From contig DAOQSN010000028.1 of NCBI GenBank assembly GCA_035356615.1, positions 1 to 64,000 on the forward strand: a stretch of 64,000 bases of DNA. The letters run 5' to 3'. Below the pieces are notes generated by a model that was given only the letters and a program-made list of their open reading frames with translations, was not told where the DNA came from and did not search any database. Each line of letters begins with the position of its first letter. Within the stretch, counting starts at the first letter, position 1. Shown piece by piece: positions 53,401 through 60,517 of this stretch. This stretch comes from JAKQDH01 sp029558835 (GTDB taxonomy: Bacteria > Planctomycetota > Phycisphaerae > UBA1845). Position numbers and translations under genes: made by a program.

Positions 53401-53925
53401 CCTCAGCAGGGTGTCCAAAGCCATTTGGTGGGCCTCAGCCTCTACGAAAGAGGTATTGATGCCGTTGACGTAGATCCCTACAACGGGCGACGTGTCACCG
53501 GCTGCTGAAAGCTGCTGCGCTTTGGCTACACCGTTGTCGGACTCAAGCCAGAAGACTGTGTCTCCGAGGGATTCCTCAAGGTCCTGGTACGCCTCGAGGT
53601 CCTCAGGCGTCTGCAACTCCTGGGCTGCCGCCTCAAGAAGCGTGTCGGGAGCGCTCTCGGGGTCAGCAGCGTACAGCGCCCGGGCAGCTTCGTGGAAGGC
53701 CTGCAGCGATCCCGAAGCGTCTCCACCGCTCGCACTCGCATCCAGGGCGGCCCGGAACGCAGATCCGACGGACTGCGGCGGGGCGCTGCCAGCGTCGTCG
53801 CCGTCTCCAGCTCCCCCTGCTCCACCTCCGCCCCCTCCGGCAGTCGGGCCTGAGCAGCCTGCTGGAATCGTAGCCATGACAAGCACGGCAAGCCTGACCC
53901 ACGTGGCCCAGCCGAAACGGAGCAT
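50434..53925 (-). CDS. Lipoprotein with alpha/beta-hydrolase, beta-helix and Cys-rich modules
   Basis: This 1163-residue exported lipoprotein has a signal peptide ending in the lipobox IPAGC (Cys at about 24). A Gly-rich linker follows. Residues about 130-400 form an alpha/beta-hydrolase-like domain with VGIYVNGINTSF and the nucleophile elbow GVLLIGHSQGN. A PKD-like domain and a Cys-rich EGF-like segment (CPEGVCDSTSGECVEC) lead to a right-handed beta-helix with repeated N-G-G-x-G-I and Y-E-L-A-E-C-T-I-x-G-N-G turns. Two C-terminal Cys repeats read CGDGIVTPGEECDPP and CGNGYCQDPETPADCPQ. The ATG has a perfect AAGGAGGT upstream. Expected location is the cell surface. The substrate is unknown. 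Confidence 0.83.
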   Translation of the reverse strand: MLRFGWATWVRLAVLVMATIPAGCSGPTAGGGGGGAGGAGDGDDAGSAPPQSVGSAFRAALDASASGGDASGSLQAFHEAARALYAADPESAPDTLLEAAAQELQTPEDLEAYQDLEESLGDTVFWLESDNGVAKAQQLSAAGDTSPVVGIYVNGINTSFVEAEAHQMALDTLLRHGPSGSRIDRLTGVGLHYNTSFENEQRSFWGQRICPFFFTANPPLGATCALFVGIGTDAPEAMFEKVLEWFGNPTFAAERGGDIGTLAVRIAQHLNEGYGVLLIGHSQGNFKIVQALNLLWANYTSWAPDYSTAQETLLKSVGVAAIGCPADYRQAIERGIRVRKFNIRQSADASVLDALNDTILWAALQLWNLDEDIVSLFDDSQPAQEYLWGHHPQVVPGLSGNLLFPEIHDLRASYLRFYGPTIRADTAELVQQLGTEGHTGPLTVTAAASETLLTNPTEERVLLSATAVNAVGTAAYSWAVTMPDGTTRHVDDLQTIWVVFSTDAVPGAYVYAVTARDSNGTTATATVTVTVVNDPAAPTGCTVDADCPEGVCDSTSGECVECVSSDHCPDGQVCEGHQCYVSCTDIAPGNLPAQIDTAACLPSGGTYHVVSDVEVAWDQTLWIEPGVTIIFDGPYAIAGRLVAEGTTDSVITFTAAEPTPGFWSSVRLHPGSILSFCELTYAQNALELLDYLGIPADNWCKTIEPSTIIIADSKISNCSMFGVTRPYERNLASSTVRLERVSITGCGGNGVQLSGKAHTVCSLYTHYELAECTIAGNGGTGIQIVQYTYGGGHTWTIRDSRVLDNAGGGVALYTRNPWLDAYDLRLDLDVLMERTEIAGNGLQGVSVSVSESNWNGSYADVRIAQCSIHGNGSEALYVQNVGDGLRAYVDVDASECWWGQAPPRTEDLVIAPVRDGVKPKLVYEPWLTTPPDLSQAGVSAFWITVTTDTPEVNPGETVLLLASAAGGAFPYGLFEWTVTSYPETDTGAPFVLQVSGGNSGSAQLELLGSAPEGEYVIMATVRDAEGSRAIGFARITVTRTWVCGDGIVTPGEECDPPDGVTCDANCMAIALACTDSDAYALDLDVFVVGQTQYGDTLVDVCATSKILREYYCEGGVRKDREVSCPQGIDCVDGRCADPATVVCGNGYCQDPETPADCPQDCHD

Positions 53926-54879
53926 AGCGTTGACCTCCTTACTTGCAGCGGCGGCTCCACTCGTAGCTTCCGTCGGAACGCCCGTGGCACTTCGGGTAGC
54001 ACGTGGGCCGCACGATGATTGGACCTCAATGTAAGAGCTTCGCTCGCAATTACCTGGCCACTTTACCGAGTAACAATGCATACAGGAGCGCCTGCGGCGA
54101 CGTCGAGTGGTATCGTAACCGATAGGCTGTCCCGACGCAAGGGCTTCCTGGCTTCCGTGGCAGTCGCGCGCGCAACCGAAGCGTAGGGTCCCGCCTATCT
54201 GAATCACCGTGTGCCATTCAGCGCCGCCGATCCTGACCGTGATGGCCAGGGAGCGGCCGCATCCCACCAGCGGCGCGCGGTCACGCACCCCGATTCAGAT
54301 ATCATCAGAAAGCAGCTCCTGCAGTAGGTGACGAGTGGGCGAGGACCCATAACCTGACTATGTTGTCGTCTAAGTGAACAGGCGGCATAGTCGACGTGGC
54401 TTGAGAACTTGCCAGGATCGAGAACGCGCGGCATTCTGCTGGTCGCTAGGAACGAAGGTCGTCTCCACGGATGCCAGCGGTGGCTGCCACAACACCACGA
54501 GCAGCGAGCGGCAGGGTTTCGAAGCGGCCACAGAGGCGCAACACGCGGTTCGGGATCAGCGCGAGGAGCGGGCCTGACCAAACCACCGTGCGCGATTCCG
54601 CGCTGGCGATCGGAACCGCAGCCGCAGGGGAGCGGCGGCGCCACACTGTCTGGGGCGCGTGTTTGCGCACGCCCATTCAGGTGGCCGGAAGATGCTCCTG
54701 GCGGCCCTGGAGGACGGGGTAAACGTCTACGTGCGACGCCAGCGCTTCGAATGCGGCGGCGAGCAGGACGGGTACGGGCTGACCGTACGCAGCTACCGCA
54801 ACGGGCCTATGCGGCGGCGGCTGACGCCGGGCGGCGAGACGATGCCGTTAAGCGTCGCGCGGGTCTGTAACATTCCGCC
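53926..54879. other. Intergenic region between lipoprotein gene and rtcB remnant
   Basis: About 950 bases hold no convincing gene. A 7-bp inverted pair GACTATG..CATAGTC lies at about 54356-54394. The plus-strand frame near 54690-54870 reads somewhat protein-like (VNVYVRRQRFECGGEQDGYG) but runs out of frame into the rtcB remnant, and I could not identify it. A promoter for the minus-strand lipoprotein gene is expected near 53930-54100, but no good pair is visible. Confidence 0.45.
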
Positions 54880-55041
54880 CGGCAGCTTGCCCACGTCTGG
54901 ATTGACCCGAAAACTGCGGCCCGGCTCGTTGAGGAAGCGCCGGCCGCGTACCGGGACGTGGACGCGGTCATGCGCGCCCAGCGGGAGTTGGTGCGCATCG
55001 TGCGTTGCCTGCGCCCGGTGCTGTGCTACAAGGGTGGCTGA
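54880..55041 (+). pseudogene. 3' remnant of a second rtcB copy
   Basis: Fifty-three codons plus stop match the end of rtcB (RQLAHVWIDPKTAARLVEEA, then AAYRDVDAVMRAQ and VRPVLCYKG with small changes). The first 320 or so codons are missing, and no start site is present. Reading frame and most residues are preserved, and the following hairpin is also duplicated. It must be the relic of a second rtcB locus or of a segmental duplication. Confidence 0.85.
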
Positions 55042-55060
55042 GGATTGCCGCACGGGTTCT

Positions 55061-55095
55061 CTGGCCGGCTGCGCGGCTATCGCGCCGCCGGCCAG
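55061..55095 (+). repeat. Hairpin after the rtcB remnant
   Basis: CTGGCCGGC (55061-55069) pairs with GCCGGCCAG (55087-55095). It occupies the position of the hairpin after intact rtcB (49701-49729), although the bases differ, so pairing is kept while sequence changes. Confidence 0.6.
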
Positions 55096-55321
55096 ATTCG
55101 TCACGACCGCGAAGCGCGGACACCCGCTGATTGCCGCCGGCAGTGACGCCGGGCAGCCACTCTCGCGGAGGCCAGCGATGTCTACCTGAAGCGTCCTGCC
55201 CGCTCCGCTCGGGCTTTGACAGTCGCGCCGCGGGCGGAGCCCGCCCCACGTCTTCCTCTTGCCTCTTGCCTCTTGCCTGCCGCTTTCGCTATTCGCTCCT
55301 CGCCATTCGCTATTCCCCCTT

Positions 55322-55600
55322 GCCCCCTCGCTTCCGCTCGGGCTCGGAGTGCGTGCGACTCTGCGGCCCTGGAAGGGCCGAACTTGGTAGCCCAGGGTGG
55401 CAACCCGGGGAAAGGGGTACTGACCTCCTAATCAACGTGAGGCCCAGTGGGGCGGCAGACGTGAACACGGTTGCGTGTGATGTGTCACCCACGGTTACCC
55501 CGCCGGGGCTTGACTGGATCTGCTGCGGTTCCTGTCCGAGGGGGACGGCGCCGCCTGACTACTGACTGTTGCCACTACCGCGGCTTGGCTGCTGACTGCT
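55322..55600. repeat. Multi-hairpin element, family C, copy 4
   Basis: The leader CTCGCTTCCGCTCGGGCTCG, GGAGTGCGTGCGACTCTGCG, GGCCCTGGAAGGGCC and AGCCCAGGGTGGCAACCC are followed by GTGAGGCCCAGTGGGGCGG and CCCCGCCGGGGCTTGAC. The segment ends in CTACTGACTGTTGCCACTACCGCGGCTT-like direct repeats of about 28 bases near 55555-55620. It lies just upstream of a membrane-protein gene. Confidence 0.65.
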
Positions 55601-55697
55601 GCCACTACCGCGGCTTCGCTGGACGGGCGACCGGCGTCGGCGTAGGCTGTGCACCGGTGATGGACCGAGCAAGGGGGTCTGAGAGGGAGGTACAACT

Positions 55698-56189
55698 ATG
55701 GCCCAGGCAGGTAAGCTCAGTGTGAAGGCGATTCTAACGGGGTTGCTCGTCGATGTGGTGGGGAGCGTGGTACTGCTGGTGGTCATCGGGGTGGTCGTCG
55801 GACTGTCGGTCGGCGCGGATGCGTCGGCCGGGTACTCGCGGCTTGCCCAGGACGCCATCATCAAGCAGAAGATCGAGCGGATCGCCGCCGGGCCGACGTT
55901 CCTGGGCCTTACGTTTTTCCTGGCTGCGCTGTTGACTGTTCTGAGTGGATTCGTCACCGGCAAGCTGGCGCGCGGGCGTGAGGTGGTGAACGCGCTGGCG
56001 ATGGGCGTGGTGCTCGTCGTGCTGGGACTGATCGTATGGGGGCTGTCTCCCTCGACCTTTGAGCCAGTCCCTTTGTACTACATGGTGGCGGGCCTCCTGG
56101 TGTGCATTCCGGCCGCCGTGTTAGGGGGCTCCTGGGTGCAGAAACGCGCTGCCGCCACCCGTAGGCCGGAGTCTGCGGAATCGGCGTAA
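55698..56189 (+). CDS. Small four-helix membrane protein
   Basis: This 163-residue protein has four predicted membrane helices (about 12-37, 70-92, 96-116 and 126-146). It begins with MAQAGKLSVKAILTGLLVDVV and contains LGLTFFLAALLTVLSGFVTGKLARGREVVNALAMGVV. The pattern recalls TIGR04086-type small membrane proteins, but the match is by eye only. ATG has GGGAGGT about eight bases upstream. It stands alone between repeat DNA and the zinc-ribbon gene. Confidence 0.65.
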   Translation: MAQAGKLSVKAILTGLLVDVVGSVVLLVVIGVVVGLSVGADASAGYSRLAQDAIIKQKIERIAAGPTFLGLTFFLAALLTVLSGFVTGKLARGREVVNALAMGVVLVVLGLIVWGLSPSTFEPVPLYYMVAGLLVCIPAAVLGGSWVQKRAAATRRPESAESA

Positions 56190-56443
56190 TCTGCGGACAG
56201 AAACGCAACGGCGGCCCGTCTGATGCTGGCGGCCGGCCCTTCATTCGCTAATCCCGGCGGGCGGCGCCCGCCCTGCGCCTTCCTCATGCCTGTTGCCTCT
56301 TGCCTGCCGCTTTCGCTCGCGCTCGGACATCGTCCAGGCGCGTGGACCTCTGGCAAGGGAGCTCTGCTCGGCGGATAATGGGGCCCGCCCCGGGTGCCCG
56401 TCGGCGTTGGGCGCGGCACACGGATGATGCGTGGACTGCCTCC

Positions 56444-57079
56444 ATGCTGACGATGGATCGGACGAGGTTGAAGCTCGTGACGGCCGTGGCACTATGTGTC
56501 CTGGCGGGGGCATTTGTCGCGTATGAACTCCTCGCCGGGGCCGATCCGCTCGCCGAGGTGCCGGATCGGGAGGACCTGCGTTCCGCCTGGGCGTGTGTCG
56601 CGTGTGGGGAAGTGTTCTGGCTTACCCCACGCGAAGTTGTCGACTGGCAACGGCGTCCGCCCCGATCGCCCGGCGGTGCGTCGCGTCCGCCGGCGCCTGA
56701 CCGACCTGATGGGGAGCGGCGTTTGCCGGCGGGGCGCGCGCCGGTGGCGATCGATGGGGAAGAGGCGGAATCCACCTCGGAGGACACCTCGATCCGCACG
56801 CTCCGGATGACATGCCCGCGCTGCGGCAAACCGGCCGTCGAGAGAGCACCCGTGTGCCCGCACTGTCGCATCGCGTTCGCCCCCTTTCGTGACTCGCAGC
56901 CGCAGGTGTGCCCGCACTGCGGGTGGGACCCGAGGTCGCCACAGCATGCCGAGCGGAAGGCACAGCCACCGCCGTCCCGGAGCAGGCCCGGGGAGCGACG
57001 TGCGCGGCCGGCGCAGCCTAGGGATCGGCAGGAACCGCCGGTCGAGCGTCCGTCGCGCCCCGGCGAATCTCGTCCCTGA
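56444..57079 (+). CDS. Membrane-anchored zinc-ribbon protein
   Basis: This 211-residue protein has one N-terminal membrane helix (LVTAVALCVLAGAFVAYELL, about 13-32). Three Cys pairs follow: CVACGEVFW near 50, CPRCGK with CPHCRIAF near 125-145, and CPHCGWDP near 155, typical of zinc ribbons. The rest is Pro/Arg-rich and disordered. It precedes cdaA by about 60 bases but is separated from it by a promoter. The start is ATG 56444, or 56453 nine bases further on; the longer frame to 56300 is repeat-like. Function is unknown. Confidence 0.65.
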   Translation: MLTMDRTRLKLVTAVALCVLAGAFVAYELLAGADPLAEVPDREDLRSAWACVACGEVFWLTPREVVDWQRRPPRSPGGASRPPAPDRPDGERRLPAGRAPVAIDGEEAESTSEDTSIRTLRMTCPRCGKPAVERAPVCPHCRIAFAPFRDSQPQVCPHCGWDPRSPQHAERKAQPPPSRSRPGERRARPAQPRDRQEPPVERPSRPGESRP

Positions 57080-57101
57080 GAAGGTGGTGTTGCGTTCGTC
57101 T

Positions 57102-57130
57102 TTGCCAGATGCGCGCTCCCGGCCTATACT
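57102..57130 (+). promoter_or_regulatory. Sigma-70 promoter of cdaA
   Basis: TTGCCA (57102-57107) and TATACT (57125-57130) are separated by exactly 17 bases, with five of six matches in each box. Transcription would start near 57137, only a few bases before GTG 57140/ATG 57143. Either the message is leaderless or translation starts at the internal ATG 57179. Confidence 0.65.
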
Positions 57131-57142
57131 CTCGCCGAAGTG

Positions 57143-58048
57143 ATGGTGCCGGCGTCGGTGGCTCTGCTCCGGGCGAATATGCGAGAAAACCCTTTCACGT
57201 GGCTGGCCCAGGTTGGTGTACTGGAGGAATTCCGGTCCTTCGTGCAGCGCGCCATCGATCGACCGTGGGTGACGCTGATCGAACTCCTGCTGATCGGCAT
57301 CGTCGTATTCGTGGTGCTGCGGTTCCTTCATGGGACCCGTGGCGCACGCCTCGTGCGTGCGGTGCTGATCATTCTCGCGGTCAGTTTCGCCGTGGTACGC
57401 CTCGTGGCGGAACGCTTCGCCTTCGACCGCATCAACGTTCTGTACCCGTATTTCGTCCTGGGCGTGTTCCTTGGATCGCTGGTGGCGTTCCAGGCCGAAC
57501 TGCGCCGCCTGCTCATGCGCGTGGGCGAGGGGGGCTGGTTCCAGTGGTGGACGCGGCCGTCGGGGCAGGTCGTTGAGCCGCTGGTGACGACCGTCGAGTG
57601 GCTGGCCACGCGCAAGATCGGCGCCCTCATCGCCATCGAGCGCACGACCCAGATCGGGGCCGTGATCGAGTCGGGGATTCGCCTGGATGCGCGAGTGTCG
57701 GAGGAACTGCTCGAGACGATCTTCTGGCCGGGGACGCCGCTGCACGATCTTGGGGTAATCATTCGCCATGACCGGGTCGTGGCGGCCGGCTGCCAGTTTC
57801 CGCTGGCGGAGTCCGGTGACGTCGACCGCTCGTTGGGCAGTCGGCACCGGGCAGCCCTGGGGATGAGCCAGGAGGCCGATGCCTTCGTGATTGTCGTGAG
57901 CGAGGAAACGGGGACGATCTCGGTCGCCTCACGGGGTCGGCTGCGTCGCGGCCTGACGCCCGAGGGGCTGCGCGACTTACTCCTCGCCGAGTTGGCGGTT
58001 CCCAGAAAGGCAGGCGATAAGCCGGAAACGCCGAAGCCGGCTTCCTGA
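57143..58048 (+). CDS. cdaA: Diadenylate cyclase CdaA
   Basis: This 301-residue membrane diadenylate cyclase makes the second messenger c-di-AMP from two ATP. Three N-terminal helices (about 40-110: LIELLLIGIVVFVVL, AVLIILAVSFAVVRL, YFVLGVFLGSLVAF) precede the DAC domain. It has IGALIAIERTTQIGAVIESG, then GTPLHDLGVII and GSRHRAALGMS (R235 and neighbours), VIVVSEETGTISV. The canonical D-G-A catalytic motif here reads D202-L-G; the metal-binding Asp is kept. The following YbbR/CdaR gene is the usual partner. The start could also be GTG 57140 or ATG 57179. Confidence 0.92.
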   Translation: MVPASVALLRANMRENPFTWLAQVGVLEEFRSFVQRAIDRPWVTLIELLLIGIVVFVVLRFLHGTRGARLVRAVLIILAVSFAVVRLVAERFAFDRINVLYPYFVLGVFLGSLVAFQAELRRLLMRVGEGGWFQWWTRPSGQVVEPLVTTVEWLATRKIGALIAIERTTQIGAVIESGIRLDARVSEELLETIFWPGTPLHDLGVIIRHDRVVAAGCQFPLAESGDVDRSLGSRHRAALGMSQEADAFVIVVSEETGTISVASRGRLRRGLTPEGLRDLLLAELAVPRKAGDKPETPKPAS

Positions 58049-58058
58049 CAACCCGTTG

Positions 58059-58091
58059 AGGAAGTAGCGTCGGCCCCTCGTGGCCGACGTA
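58059..58091. repeat. GTCGGCC/GGCCGAC palindrome, family E, copy 2
   Basis: The unit GAGGAAGTAGCGTCGGCC, then CCTCGTGGCCGACG matches the copy at 43362-43390 almost base for base. It lies right after the cdaA stop and inside the false N-terminal extension of the next gene. Confidence 0.6.
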
Positions 58092-58244
58092 GACGTCCCT
58101 GGCGCGGCGCACGCGGCGGGGGCCACGCTCCGCGCACGGCCGATTGACGGGCGTCCTCGGCACCCTTCGATGGGTCGCGGGAACCCTGAGCATCCGGCGG
58201 TGGGTGTCCCCAGCGATGCCCACCTCAAGGCAGGAGACGAAACC

Positions 58245-59258
58245 ATGGAGAACCTCAAACTGCTCAGCACCACCGCGGTGTTGACGCTGCTGATCTGGGT
58301 TACTGCCGACAGCCTCGTCAGCGAGACGGTCACCCTCAGTGTCGTCCTGGACGTGCGGCCGGCCGAGTCCACCTCCGGCATGATCGTGGAGGTGGAGCAG
58401 GACGCTCGACGAGTGCAGATCCAAGTGGCCGGCCCCCGCCGAATCGTGGAAAGTCTGGGAGCCGGATCGCCCCCCCGGGCGCGAGTTCAACTCGCCGATC
58501 GCCCGACGGGTCAGTTTGCGATGCAGCTCCTTGCGCCGGCCATCCGGGAAGCGCTCGTTGAGCAGGCTCCCGATTTCCGCAAAGTCCAGGTTCTGGCCGT
58601 TCAGCCGAGCACCATCTCGGTGCACGTTGACCACATCGTGGCGAAGCGGTTGGCCGTTACCGCCAAGCGCCTGACGCTCGGCTACGACGCCCCGCCACAG
58701 CTCTCGCGGAACTCAGTCACGGTGCGGATGCGGGAGAGCCTGTACCCGCAGCTCCTGGAGTCCGGGCAGCCGCCGGAGATCGACATCGCACCGGAATTCG
58801 AACGACTTGTGCGCGACCAGGCTCCAGGAAACAGTGTATCTATTACCGTGGCACTGGACGTGCAGCCGTTCGGTCCGGATGCGGAGATCATCCCCGACAC
58901 CGTACGTGTGACGGCCACCGTTCAGGCACAGCGGGCGACGGAGGTGATTCCGACCGTGCCCATACTTCTGGCGGTGAGTTTCGCGAATCTGGAGCGGGCC
59001 TATCGGGCGGTGACGGCCGATGGAAGCACACTAGTAACCCGTCCAGTCAAGGTGACGGGGCCGCCGGAGGCGGTCGCCCGTCTACGACGGGGAGAAACGC
59101 GGGCCTACGGCGTCATCCAGCTACGTGATGCGGACTTGGCGCGTCCCGACATGCCACTACTGGGAACACCGGATTACGTCCTGCCGCCGGGGATTCGCCT
59201 GGCCGACGAGCCGGAGCCGATCGAGTTCCGGCTGGTTCCGATCAGGCCGGGAGGGTAG
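58245..59258 (+). CDS. cdaR: YbbR-domain protein, CdaR-like
   Basis: This 337-residue exported or membrane-anchored protein has one N-terminal helix (LLSTTAVLTLLIWVTA, about 6-21) and then YbbR-type beta domains. Repeats such as VTLSVVLDVRP, VRVQIQVAG-like RRVQIQVAGPRRIVESL, VTVRMRESL and VRVTATVQAQ are visible. CdaR/YbbR proteins bind and modulate CdaA at the membrane. Start ATG 58245 has AGGAG about nine bases upstream; the longer frame runs through repeat DNA. It follows cdaA by about 200 bases on the same strand. Confidence 0.85.
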   Translation: MENLKLLSTTAVLTLLIWVTADSLVSETVTLSVVLDVRPAESTSGMIVEVEQDARRVQIQVAGPRRIVESLGAGSPPRARVQLADRPTGQFAMQLLAPAIREALVEQAPDFRKVQVLAVQPSTISVHVDHIVAKRLAVTAKRLTLGYDAPPQLSRNSVTVRMRESLYPQLLESGQPPEIDIAPEFERLVRDQAPGNSVSITVALDVQPFGPDAEIIPDTVRVTATVQAQRATEVIPTVPILLAVSFANLERAYRAVTADGSTLVTRPVKVTGPPEAVARLRRGETRAYGVIQLRDADLARPDMPLLGTPDYVLPPGIRLADEPEPIEFRLVPIRPGG

Positions 59259-59509
59259 GCCCCGGGCCTGCGGCACTGGCAGAAGACGCGCCGACCCGTC
59301 GGGGTGGCGGCGGTCCCAGGCGCCTTAGTGCATGTGCATCGGTTGCCACCGATCCCGGAAGGTCGCGCGGCTGTCGGATCCGCCGGGTCCCCACGGGGGT
59401 GGCGGAGCTTGACGCTGGGAGGGGCAACGCGGCGGATCGGTGTCCGGAGGGGAAAGGGTGGCCGGCGGGTGGAGGAAGCCGCACGGGCGCGGTTTTCTTT
59501 TCCGGGTGC

Positions 59510-59537
59510 TTGACAAGGCGACGGGGCGTGCTATTCT
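59510..59537 (+). promoter_or_regulatory. Promoter of the 5S rRNA gene
   Basis: A perfect TTGACA (59510-59515) and TATTCT (59532-59537) are separated by 16 bases. Transcription would start near 59544, exactly where the 5S molecule begins. No 16S or 23S gene is upstream. Confidence 0.7.
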
Positions 59538-59543
59538 TGTCCC

Positions 59544-59649
59544 TGCGGTGACCATACGTGCAGGGCAACACCCGTTCCCATTCCGAACACGGTAGTTAAG
59601 CCTGCATGGCCGATGGTAGTCGAGAGGCGAGAGTAGGTTATCGCCGCGC
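59544..59649 (+). rRNA. rrf: 5S ribosomal RNA
   Basis: About 106 bases contain the invariant 5S segments: CCCGTTCCCATTCCGAACAC (loop B/C region), GGTAGTTAAGCC, GGCCGATGGTAGT and GAGAGTAGG. The ends TGCGGTGA and TCGCCGCG pair as helix I. A run of six T follows directly. The gene stands alone and has its own promoter, instead of lying in an rRNA operon, a known trait of many planctomycetes. Confidence 0.95.
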
Positions 59650-59653
59650 TTTT

Positions 59654-60517
59654 TTAAATGCCCGCCGACCCCGGCGGGCATTTGCTTGCGCGGTGGTTGG
59701 CGGACGTCACGGGCGGCGGCGACTGCATCGTGGAGGAGTCGGCAGGATTGCCGCTCTGATCAGCACGCGGTGTAAGGTAGGGCGCGACATAGGCTTTGTT
59801 CCACCGGTAGCCGAGGATGTTGCGGTGCTTTCCGCGGTGCCCGGTGGCGCGCATGTCGGCGGTCCAGCAGACTTGCTCGAGGTGGGCGCGTTGCGTGGGG
59901 TCGGGGGCGGCCTTGGGGAGGTCGAAGCCGGTCTTGCCGGCGGATGCCACTTTTCGCCGGTCCATTGTGCCGAAGAGTCGGGTTCCCCAGCCGAGGATGA
60001 GCCAGTCGGACGGGCAGTAGAAGAGCACCAACTTGCCGTCGATGTGGGCGAGGGCCGTGCTCAGATCATAGTCGGGGCTGACGGCCGGCTGGACCATGAG
60101 CACGTGGCGCACGTGTACATCGTCGGGCAGTGCTTCGGTGACCATCAGGGCCACACCGCCACCGCCGGAGTAGCCGACCAGGTCGATGGGGGCCGCAGGG
60201 TGTTGTGCGCGGTAGGCAGCGATGCGCTCGGCGACGCCGGCCGCGTCGCGGCGATTGCGCTCGTAAGACATCAGGTTCACGAGCAGCCCGAAGGGGCGGT
60301 CCCAGTCGTGAATCTCGATGTCGGCCGTAACGCCGGCGTCGCGGAACGCCCGGCACGCCCTGGCCACCGAGTGTTCGCCGCCTTCGACGCCGGGGAATAC
60401 CCAGAGCAAACCAGGTTCTTCCCGTACAGGTTCCACCTCACTCCGCCTGCCTGGCACTTGACACCCTGGAATGGGCAAGCCCAGCGCGGCACACATGATC
60501 CAGCGACCCACACGCAT
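59654..60517 (-). CDS. Alpha/beta-hydrolase lipoprotein
   Basis: This 287-residue protein has a lipoprotein signal (cut at the IPGC lipobox near residue 18, LGLPIPGCQVPG). Its alpha/beta-hydrolase fold shows LLWVFPGVEGGEHS, the nucleophile elbow IDLVGYSGGGGVALM and a late His in the ATGHRGKHRNILG segment. It may act as an esterase in the outer or inner membrane space. ATG 60517 has GGGAGG about eight bases upstream. The gene converges on the 5S gene and its last codons enter the shared terminator. Substrate unknown. Confidence 0.8.
   Translation of the reverse strand: MRVGRWIMCAALGLPIPGCQVPGRRSEVEPVREEPGLLWVFPGVEGGEHSVARACRAFRDAGVTADIEIHDWDRPFGLLVNLMSYERNRRDAAGVAERIAAYRAQHPAAPIDLVGYSGGGGVALMVTEALPDDVHVRHVLMVQPAVSPDYDLSTALAHIDGKLVLFYCPSDWLILGWGTRLFGTMDRRKVASAGKTGFDLPKAAPDPTQRAHLEQVCWTADMRATGHRGKHRNILGYRWNKAYVAPYLTPRADQSGNPADSSTMQSPPPVTSANHRASKCPPGSAGI
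59656..59683. terminator. Bidirectional terminator between 5S rRNA and hydrolase gene
   Basis: AAATGCCCGCCG (59656-59667) and CGGCGGGCATTT (59672-59683) form a perfect 12-bp stem with a four-base loop. T-runs precede it on the plus strand and A/T-rich ends bracket it. It can stop both the plus-strand 5S transcript and the minus-strand hydrolase transcript, and includes the hydrolase stop codon. Confidence 0.8.

Noticed and set aside
54659..55189. A 176-residue plus-strand frame over the rtcB remnant
   Set aside because: The second half is the wrong frame of the rtcB relic and reads Arg/Ser/Cys-rich. The first half is mildly protein-like but cannot be identified.
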